A DNA stretch of 8,576 nucleotides from Candidatus Methylomirabilota bacterium (GTDB lineage Bacteria; Methylomirabilota; Methylomirabilia; Methylomirabilales; CSP1-5). This document shows positions 1 through 4,471 of the stretch, piece by piece. Under the pieces are notes generated by a model that saw only the letters and a list, made by a program, of their open reading frames with translations, made no database searches and had not been told where the DNA came from. Location of the stretch: contig JAKEGQ010000017.1 in assembly GCA_022615475.1 (NCBI GenBank), positions 1 to 8,576 on the forward strand. Reading direction: 5' to 3'. Numbering within the stretch: the stretch's first letter is position 1; every line of letters starts with the position of its first letter. The translations under genes were made by a program, and so were the position numbers.

Positions 1-390
1 CCGGATCCTCCCTTTGCGCCAGGCCCAGACCTGCGGGCTGATGTAGTACAGGACCGGAATCCCCATCCGCCGGGAAGCTCGTGCCAGCCAAAAATTGAAA
101 TCGGGAAAGTCGATCAGGAGGAGGAGGGCAGGATCTTCCGCGGCGAGGGCCGCCCGGAGACGCCGGAAAGCCCCCGTGAGCGCCGCGAGACGAGAGAACG
201 CCTCGGTGATTCCCACCGCGGCTAATTCCCCCGCATCAACCAGGAGCTTCACGCCCGCCCGCCGCATCTGCTCCCCCCCCATCCCCAAGAGGGTGATCTC
301 CTTGTCGAGGGAGAGCAGGGCTCGGGCGAGATCGGCCCCGTGCAGATCGCCGGAGGCCTCCCCGGCCACGATGAATATTTTCTTGTTCAT
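1..390 (-). CDS. lpxB: Lipid-A-disaccharide synthase, N-terminal part (cut by window edge)
   Basis: Translating the minus strand from the ATG at 388-390 gives 130 uninterrupted residues that run off the window edge; the family is about 380 residues, so roughly the first third is seen. It starts MNKKIFIVAGEASGDLHG, the hallmark LpxB N-terminus. Further matches are the GxGGxxM turn (LLGMGGEQMRRAG, about residues 34-46), the IDFPDFN motif (93-99) and YYISPQVWAW (115-124); the conserved Asp/Asn-rich IDxPDFN segment belongs to the GT19 active site. LpxB condenses UDP-2,3-diacylglucosamine with lipid X to the beta-1,6 lipid A disaccharide at the inner face of the cytoplasmic membrane. It lies downstream of the oxidoreductase gene across a 132-bp repeat-rich gap. 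No Shine-Dalgarno sequence is visible; the start codon sits in the first unit of a heptamer array. Identification is firm. Confidence 0.96.
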   Translation of the reverse strand, partial: MNKKIFIVAGEASGDLHGADLARALLSLDKEITLLGMGGEQMRRAGVKLLVDAGELAAVGITEAFSRLAALTGAFRRLRAALAAEDPALLLLIDFPDFNFWLARASRRMGIPVLYYISPQVWAWRKGRIR

Positions 391-426
391 GGTACGAAGT
401 CCGACGTCCGTCGTCCGAGGTCGAAA
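385..426. repeat. Degenerate 7-bp tandem array overlapping the lpxB start codon
   Basis: Six consecutive 7-bp units on the plus strand start at 385, 392, 399, 406, 413 and 420, and every one begins with GT. The first, GTTCATG, contains the complement of the lpxB start codon (388-390). Units 3-5 (399-419) are GTCCGA-like, and the one at 413-419 is GTCCGAG. The same two heptamers, GTTCATG and GTCCGAG, occur in the same order in the array at the oxidoreductase start (1458-1527). Tandem 7-bp intergenic repeats are known elsewhere, for example the STRR repeats of heterocystous cyanobacteria; a relation to those is not claimed. Function unknown. Confidence 0.6.
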
Positions 427-522
427 GCTGCCTGCATGTCTGGCGCATTTATGTTGGCATCGGACTTTGGACGGCCCTGAGTGTGTCGAAGGGCTCGCCG
501 AAGTCCTCGGACATCGGACATC
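403..522. repeat. Imperfect inverted repeat bounding the oxidoreductase-lpxB gap
   Basis: The 18 bases at 403-420 match the reverse complement of 505-522 at 15 of 18 positions (mismatches at positions 3, 9 and 10). Each arm consists of two GTCCGN-type heptamers and ends in GTCCGAGG at its inner side. The enclosed 84 bases hold a REP-like palindrome (474-494) and another pair of GTCC heptamers in the inverted orientation (459-472). The arrangement is like a small non-coding palindromic element filling the whole gap, but no target-site duplication was seen and no transposase is present, so a mobile origin is only a possibility. Confidence 0.45.
474..494. repeat. REP-like dispersed palindromic motif
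   Basis: The 21 bases form an imperfect palindrome with outer arms GCCCT (474-478) and AGGGC (490-494) around a GAGTGTGTCGA centre. The pattern GCCCTGAG-N4-TCGAAGGGC resembles, from memory, a short intergenic repeat that recurs in many bacterial genomes and is often mistranslated as PFDTLRAVQ-like or PFDKLRA-like peptides in predicted proteins; the overlapping minus-strand reading frames here do contain FDTLRAVQ. It sits between the oxidoreductase stop codon and the lpxB start. Possible roles are mRNA 3'-end protection or simply a selfish repeat; the sequence does not decide. Confidence 0.5.
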
Positions 523-1470
523 CTAGATTTTGGCCAGGATCTGGGACGCCGCCCGGAGAGCTTCCACCGCCTCTTCTCCGGAGACCTCTGGCCGCGTCCG
601 CTCCCGGACCGACCTGACGTAGCTCGCCAACTCCAGGCGGAGGGGTTCTTCCTTCTCGACGAGCACCTCCTCTCTGACGATCCGGGGAGGCTGGGGGGTA
701 TGAGACGTAGGGTCTCCTGGTAGGCGACGGTAGAGACTGATCTCTTGACTGGCATAGTCGAGGGAGATGTATGTGTCCGGCTGAAAGACGCGGATCTTGC
801 GGACGCGCTCGACGCTCACCCGGCTGGCGGTCACGTTGGCCACACATCCTGACGCGAACTCAATCCTGGCATTGGCAATGTCCACGCGATCGGTCAGGAC
901 CGGTACCCCAACCGCGCGCACCTCGGTGACCGGAGACTTCACCAGGCTGAGGATGATGTCAATATCGTGGATCATGAGATCAAGGATCACATCCACGTCG
1001 GTACCGCGCTGCGGGAAGGGGCTGAGGCGATGGCACTCAATGAAGCCTGGCGTCTTGACCATCCGGTGGAGCGCACGGACTGCCCCATTAAAGCGCTCCA
1101 CATGGCCCACCTGGAGAATCCGGCCCCGTCGCCTGGCCAGATCTGTGAGTTCCTCTGCCTCCTCCAACGTCTCGGCCAGGGGCTTTTCGACGAGGACGTC
1201 AAGGTTGCGCTCCAGACAGTCACGCGCGATAGGGACGTGGAGAACCGTGGGGACGGCCACACTGACGGCGTCCACCCGCCCGAACAGGTCCCGGTAATCC
1301 TGAAATGCCGCCACGCCCTGGCATTCACTCGACTGCTGGAGTTTCGCGGGATCGATGTCGACGACGCCGACCAACTCGACCCCTGGGAGTTCCCGATAGA
1401 TCCGGACGTGGTGCTGACCCACATGCCCCACCCCGATGACCGCCACCCGAACCTTTCGTTCACGGTTCAT
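523..1470 (-). CDS. Gfo/Idh/MocA-family NAD(P)-dependent oxidoreductase, possible GnnA-type UDP-GlcNAc 3-dehydrogenase
   Basis: The 315-residue product has a Rossmann N-terminus with the dinucleotide-binding turn VIGVGHVGQHH (11-21) and an acidic residue after the second strand (D38 in VVDID), which favours NAD(H). The family's catalytic lysine lies in EKP (95-97). GHVERFN (122-128) and LDLMIHDIDI (163-172) complete the active site, with His168 and Asp171 at the positions of the usual D-x3-H-x2-D pattern. Length fits the family. It lies between lpxI and lpxB. In Acidithiobacillus ferrooxidans the related GnnA, encoded between lpxA and lpxB, oxidises the 3-OH of UDP-GlcNAc before GnnB transaminates it; the same role is inferred here from family and position only. 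No GnnB gene is in view. The start at 1470 is bounded by an in-frame TGA two codons upstream. The only ribosome-binding-like sequence is GGTGA three bases before the ATG, supplied by a repeat array. Family assignment firm, substrate uncertain. Confidence 0.9.
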   Translation of the reverse strand: MNRERKVRVAVIGVGHVGQHHVRIYRELPGVELVGVVDIDPAKLQQSSECQGVAAFQDYRDLFGRVDAVSVAVPTVLHVPIARDCLERNLDVLVEKPLAETLEEAEELTDLARRRGRILQVGHVERFNGAVRALHRMVKTPGFIECHRLSPFPQRGTDVDVILDLMIHDIDIILSLVKSPVTEVRAVGVPVLTDRVDIANARIEFASGCVANVTASRVSVERVRKIRVFQPDTYISLDYASQEISLYRRLPGDPTSHTPQPPRIVREEVLVEKEEPLRLELASYVRSVRERTRPEVSGEEAVEALRAASQILAKI

Positions 1471-1527
1471 GGTTCACCATTCACAGTCCGAGGTCCGGAT
1501 TGGTGATTGGTGATTAGTGATTGGTGA
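1458..1527. repeat. Degenerate 7-bp tandem array overlapping the oxidoreductase start codon
   Basis: Ten 7-bp units in unbroken register run from 1458 to 1527 on the plus strand. Units 1-4 are GTTCAC/GTTCATG-like (1458-1485), units 5-6 are GTCCGA/GTCCGG-like (1486-1499), and units 7-10 are TTGGTGA, TTGGTGA, TTAGTGA, TTGGTGA (1500-1527). The oxidoreductase start codon (1468-1470) falls in the GTTCATG unit at 1465-1471, the same unit and the same phase as at lpxB. The array therefore encodes the first four codons, the start codon and the leader, including the weak GGTGA ribosome-binding sequence on the minus strand. The ten-base string GTCCGAGGTC at 1486-1495 is identical to 413-422. Confidence 0.7.
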
Positions 1528-1549
1528 AAAAATGACCCCTCGCTGGTCA
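1527..1549 (-). terminator. Intrinsic-terminator-like hairpin after lpxI
   Basis: On the minus strand TGACC (1545-1549) pairs with GGTCA (1533-1537) around a 7-base loop, and is followed directly by six T residues (complement of 1527-1532). Two G-U pairs could extend the stem at its base. It begins 56 bases after the lpxI stop codon and ends 57 bases before the oxidoreductase start. The stem is short, so termination would probably be partial, which would let lower levels of oxidoreductase and lpxB be transcribed by read-through. Confidence 0.5.
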
Positions 1550-1578
1550 CCACCCGCTAATCACTATCCACCAGTCAC

Positions 1579-1605
1579 GCGCCGTCGGCTGACGGCCGAC
1601 GGCGC
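1579..1605 (-). other. Strong GC-rich hairpin at the lpxI stop codon
   Basis: A perfect inverted repeat with 11-bp arms (1579-1589 and 1595-1605) and a 5-base loop (1590-1594) begins on the last base of the lpxI TAG stop (1605-1607). All but two of the paired positions are G-C. No T tract follows on the minus strand, so it is not a canonical intrinsic terminator. A role in mRNA 3'-end stability or pausing, together with the T-tract hairpin about 30 bases further on, is an inference. Confidence 0.6.
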
Positions 1606-2405
1606 TAGTCGGCCACGATCGCGATGCCGGCCTCATCCGCGAGAACAACGGCCCGTTCCCGATCCAGGAGCAGTGTCCGGTTCGCCTCCACCCCCAGCGC
1701 CGTCCCTTGCACCTCGCGCAGCACCGCTATGGTGGTCGGCCCGATCACCGGGATGTCAAATCGAAAGTCGTGATGGGGACGGCACGCCTTGACGACCACG
1801 ACCCCTTCCCGTCCGAGCTCGCCCCCTCGCCGCACCGCGGCATCGGTCCCCTCGACCGCTTCGACCGCGAGGACCGCGCCGTTCTTTACCACTACCGTCT
1901 GTCCGACCTTCACGTTCGCCAGGGTGCTTGCGACCTCTCGCCCGAATCGGATGTCCTCCCATTCCCGCTCCGTTGGAGCCCGCCGCGTCAGAATCCCCTT
2001 TTCAACCAAGGCCCCAGTCAGAAACCGGGTACACTCGAGGAGGGTGATCCCGGCGCGCTCGAGCTCCTGGGCTACCCCTTCCATGATGGAATCACCCCGG
2101 CGATCCTTCAGGCGGAGGTAGAGCAGCGCTCCCCGGACATCCGGACGGACCTGGCTGAAGAGGTGACTCATCCGCACCTTACCGACCATGATGGCTTCGC
2201 TCACCCCGTCGCGCTTCAGAGCCCGGATGAGTGCCCCCAGTTGGCCGACTCCGACCCAGTGGAGGCGATCCGCCACCGCCTCGACCGCGGGGTCCGCCTC
2301 TTCGCGGATGGCGACCACGGTCACCATGCGCCCGGCCGCCTTGGCCTCACGGGCGGCCAGGAGGGGAAGGGGGCCGGAGCCCGCAATGATCCCGATCCGA
2401 GACAT
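1605..2405 (-). CDS. lpxI: UDP-2,3-diacylglucosamine diphosphatase, LpxI type
   Basis: LpxI (formerly DUF1009) hydrolyses UDP-2,3-diacylglucosamine to lipid X and UMP in organisms that lack LpxH, attacking the beta-phosphorus. The 266-residue product has the family's start, MSRIGIIAGSGPLPLLAA, a small Rossmann-like N-terminal domain, and the conserved C-terminal domain. Typical stretches are MVGKVRM (73-79), RGDSIMEG (103-110), VGQTVVVKNGAVLAVEAVEGTD (167-188, quoted as family landmark positions) and the signature K206-x6-D213-F-R-F-D217-x-P-x-x-G222; conserved aspartates of this region include the catalytic one in the Caulobacter enzyme. Start codon ATG at 2403-2405 follows AGGTGA three bases upstream. 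It stands 82 bp after lpxA and is followed by two hairpins. Identification is firm; length is normal. Confidence 0.96.
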   Translation of the reverse strand: MSRIGIIAGSGPLPLLAAREAKAAGRMVTVVAIREEADPAVEAVADRLHWVGVGQLGALIRALKRDGVSEAIMVGKVRMSHLFSQVRPDVRGALLYLRLKDRRGDSIMEGVAQELERAGITLLECTRFLTGALVEKGILTRRAPTEREWEDIRFGREVASTLANVKVGQTVVVKNGAVLAVEAVEGTDAAVRRGGELGREGVVVVKACRPHHDFRFDIPVIGPTTIAVLREVQGTALGVEANRTLLLDRERAVVLADEAGIAIVAD

Positions 2406-2487
2406 GACTCACCTGCTCAGCTGTTCGGGGTCACCGGTCAGCAGGCCGTCGGGACGGAGACGACACCTCGGGCTCCGATAGAGACCC

Positions 2488-3303
2488 TCATCGGGCCACG
2501 CCCCGTTCCGAGGTCTTGACGAACTGGACGAGGTGCTGCACCTCCACACAGTCCCAGATCTCCTCCTGGATGCGCGCCACCGCCTGGGAGGTATTGAGCC
2601 CGGACTGGAAGAGGAGCCGGTAGGCCTTCCGCAAACTGCGGATCGTCTCCTTGGGGTAGTTATGACGGCGAAGGCCGACGGTGTTGAGCCCGTACAGTTT
2701 CGGGCCGTCCCCGGAGACCTTGGAAAAAGGAACGACATCCTGCCGCACGGCCGAGCAGCCACCGACGAGGGCGTACTTCCCGATACGGCAAAACTGGTGC
2801 ACGCCGACGAGGCCTCCGATCACCGCAGATTCCTCGATGACGACATGACCGCCCAATCCGGCGCCGGTCGCGAGGATGGCTCCATCCCCCAGGATGCAGT
2901 CATGGGCCACATGCGTGGACGCCATGATCAGGGCGTGACTCCCGATCACCGTCTTCCCGCCGCCCCCCGCGGTCCCGCGATGGATGGTCGCGAACTCCCG
3001 GATGACGGCGTGATCACCGATCACCAGGTGGCTTTTCTCACCCCGAAATTTGAGATCCTGTGGCTCGGTGCCGAGGACGGCATGGGAGAAGATCCGGCAG
3101 CCCCGGCCGATCTCCGTCCAGCCATCAATGATCACATGGGACCCGACGCTCGTTCCTTCCCCGATGCTCACGTGGTCCCCGATGACGGCGTAGGGACCCA
3201 CGGTCACCCCCGGACCGAGCGTGGCGGACGGGGACACGATCACCGTCGGATGGAGGTGGACCGGAGCGTCCCCTCCAGATGCGGTTCGACTGCCTCGCCT
3301 CAT
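2488..3303 (-). CDS. lpxA: UDP-N-acetylglucosamine acyltransferase
   Basis: LpxA transfers a 3-hydroxyacyl chain from ACP to the 3-position of UDP-GlcNAc, the first step of lipid A synthesis. The 271-residue product has a left-handed beta-helix of imperfect hexapeptides from about residue 18 to 195 (HPTVIV, IGDHVSIGEG, VIGDHAVIREF and so on) and a helical C-terminal domain ending ERGVAR, like the E. coli enzyme. THVAHDC (130-136) carries the catalytic histidine, His134 (E. coli His125), and His131; GVHQFC (167-172) carries His169 (E. coli His160). Gly182 matches E. coli Gly173, the chain-length ruler position. The frame is open far upstream through fabZ, but the ATG at 3301-3303, 14 bases after the fabZ stop, is the only start giving a normal protein. 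It still adds about nine residues over E. coli, and no clear ribosome-binding site precedes it, so translational coupling to fabZ is likely. Confidence 0.97.
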   Translation of the reverse strand: MRRGSRTASGGDAPVHLHPTVIVSPSATLGPGVTVGPYAVIGDHVSIGEGTSVGSHVIIDGWTEIGRGCRIFSHAVLGTEPQDLKFRGEKSHLVIGDHAVIREFATIHRGTAGGGGKTVIGSHALIMASTHVAHDCILGDGAILATGAGLGGHVVIEESAVIGGLVGVHQFCRIGKYALVGGCSAVRQDVVPFSKVSGDGPKLYGLNTVGLRRHNYPKETIRSLRKAYRLLFQSGLNTSQAVARIQEEIWDCVEVQHLVQFVKTSERGVAR

Positions 3304-3317
3304 CCCGGCGGGCCGGC

Positions 3318-3776
3318 TCACTGCTCGTGCTCCACGAGCATCGACAGCAGTTCCGCTTCGACCACCAGTTGGCCCTCCACATACGCATGACCCCGCATCT
3401 TGCAGAGTCGACTCTTGAGGTGCAGGATCTCGAGCTCGTACCGCACCTGGTCGCCGGGATACACTGGGCGGCGAAACTTGACCTTGTCGATCGCGGCAAA
3501 ATAGAAATACCGGGAGACGTCCACCCGAGGCAGATCGATCGTCTTGCTCCACAGGACCCCTCCCACCTGGGCCATGCCCTCGATGAGCAGCACTCCCGGC
3601 ATGATGGGACGCCCGGGGAAGTGGCCGGCGAAAAAGGGCTCGTTCATGGTCACATTCTTGACTCCCACGATCCGGCGGCCCTTCTCGACCTCCAGAATCC
3701 GATCCACAAGCAGAAAGGGATAGCGGTGTGGAATGTGCTTCTGAATCTCCGGGATGTCCATGATACCTTCCGCCAT
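3318..3776 (-). CDS. fabZ: 3-hydroxyacyl-ACP dehydratase
   Basis: FabZ dehydrates 3-hydroxyacyl-ACP to trans-2-enoyl-ACP in type II fatty acid elongation; its substrate is the same pool that LpxA draws on, which explains the common pairing of the genes. The chosen start gives 152 residues (E. coli 151) with the single hot-dog fold. Landmarks are IQKHIPHRYPFLLVDRI (11-27), NEPFFAGHFPGRPIMPG (45-61) with catalytic His52, and LLIEGMAQ (63-70) with catalytic Glu66; the FRRPVYPGD turn (101-109) follows. The frame extends to a GTG at 3807-3809, but the ATG at 3774-3776 has GAGG eight bases upstream and matches family length; a second ATG at 3759-3761 (MDIPEIQ) has GGAAGG four bases upstream and is also possible. 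No lpxD gene separates it from skp. Confidence 0.96.
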   Translation of the reverse strand: MAEGIMDIPEIQKHIPHRYPFLLVDRILEVEKGRRIVGVKNVTMNEPFFAGHFPGRPIMPGVLLIEGMAQVGGVLWSKTIDLPRVDVSRYFYFAAIDKVKFRRPVYPGDQVRYELEILHLKSRLCKMRGHAYVEGQLVVEAELLSMLVEHEQ

Positions 3777-3835
3777 TGCCCCGACCTCATGACCGTCGTC
3801 GGCTTCCACTGCAACTGGATCCGGACAGCCGAGCC

Positions 3836-3864
3836 TTCATACCACGAAGACGCCTGAGAATCAA
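3836..3864 (-). promoter_or_regulatory. Possible sigma70-type promoter for fabZ-lpxA-lpxI
   Basis: In the 116-bp gap between skp and fabZ the minus strand shows TTGATT (3859-3864) and TATGAA (3836-3841) separated by exactly 17 bases, with TG one base before the -10 box (extended -10). Each hexamer matches consensus at four of six positions. The predicted start would lie about 50 bases before the fabZ ATG. The match is moderate and the genes could equally be served by the promoter before bamA. Confidence 0.35.
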
Positions 3865-3892
3865 GGAAATAAGGTGCGCGATTCCGGATCAG

Positions 3893-4447
3893 CTACTTCT
3901 TCTGTGAACCCCCGCCGCCCTCATAGGCGGCGATGATCTCCTTGCTGATATCGGCTCCGTCGCTGCTGTACATCACGCCGGCGGCCCTCATCTCCATGAT
4001 CAGGACGTATCCGTTTTTCTTGCCGTACTCCTGGACCACGGTTGCCACCTCCCGGACCAAGCGCTGGCGAAGTTCTCGCTCGCGCTCGCCAAACTCGCGC
4101 TTGAGGTCATCCACGGTCCGGCTGAGGTCCACCTGCGCCTTCTGAATTGCCTTCTGCTTTTCCTTCCTGGCGGCTTCACTCAATACAGATTGCTGCTTCT
4201 CGAGATCGGCCTCCATCTGGCGGACCCTCTTCTCTTGGGCTTCAAGATCCCGATTCTTCGCGTCCATGTCGGCCTTGAGCTTTGCCAAGGGTTCCTTCCC
4301 CTTCTTGGACTCCACCAGGACCCTTTGAAGATCGACAAGACCGATCTTGACCGCCTCGGCACCCACCGGGGCCACATCCACTCCGCAAAAGAGTGTGGCC
4401 AGCACCAGCAGCGCCAGCCCCTTCGACATCCCTCGTTTCATTCGCAT
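3893..4447 (-). CDS. skp: Periplasmic OmpH/Skp-family chaperone
   Basis: Skp-family proteins are trimeric jellyfish-shaped chaperones that hold unfolded outer-membrane proteins in the periplasm and pass them to BamA. With this start the product is 184 residues. A signal peptide is clear: basic start (RMKRGMSKG), hydrophobic run LALLVLATLF, and a likely cut after AEA before VKIGLVDLQRVLVES, the conserved first strand of the mature protein. A highly charged heptad-rich helix pair follows (roughly residues 50-130), then the closing strand KKNGYVLIMEMRAAGVMYSS, and a Gly-rich lysine tail. The frame also has an ATG directly next to the bamA stop (4469-4471) with no ribosome-binding site; the ATGs at 4445-4447 and 4439-4441 each have GGAGG eight bases upstream, so one of these is used and the first is annotated. 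The gene is 24 bp from bamA, in the usual order. Confidence 0.93.
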   Translation of the reverse strand: MRMKRGMSKGLALLVLATLFCGVDVAPVGAEAVKIGLVDLQRVLVESKKGKEPLAKLKADMDAKNRDLEAQEKRVRQMEADLEKQQSVLSEAARKEKQKAIQKAQVDLSRTVDDLKREFGERERELRQRLVREVATVVQEYGKKNGYVLIMEMRAAGVMYSSDGADISKEIIAAYEGGGGSQKK

Positions 4448-4460
4448 TTCCTCCACCTCC
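4448..4460 (-). promoter_or_regulatory. Double ribosome-binding site of skp
   Basis: Two GGAGG sequences on the minus strand, at 4456-4460 and 4450-4454, lie six bases apart in the short gap after bamA. The first is eight bases from the ATG at 4445-4447, the second eight bases from the ATG at 4439-4441. Both alternative starts are therefore well placed; the two products would differ by only two residues before the signal peptide. Initiation at the more upstream ATG (4469-4471) is unlikely because the GGAGG sequences lie inside that frame. Confidence 0.6.
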
Positions 4461-4471
4461 CCACCCTTCAT

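Noticed and set aside
1515..1566. Alternative long stem pairing 1515-1527 with 1547-1566
   Set aside because: It needs a seven-base bulge and competes with the simpler T-tract hairpin at 1527-1549; part of the complementarity comes from the heptamer repeats.
3304..3552. N-terminal extension of the lpxA frame up to 3552
   Set aside because: The extra 83 residues overlap fabZ in another frame, match no LpxA N-terminus and vanish with the ATG at 3301-3303.
3893..4447. Skp signal peptide as a lipoprotein signal (LFCG)
   Set aside because: The residue before Cys is Phe, which does not fit a lipobox, and a normal AEA cleavage site follows.
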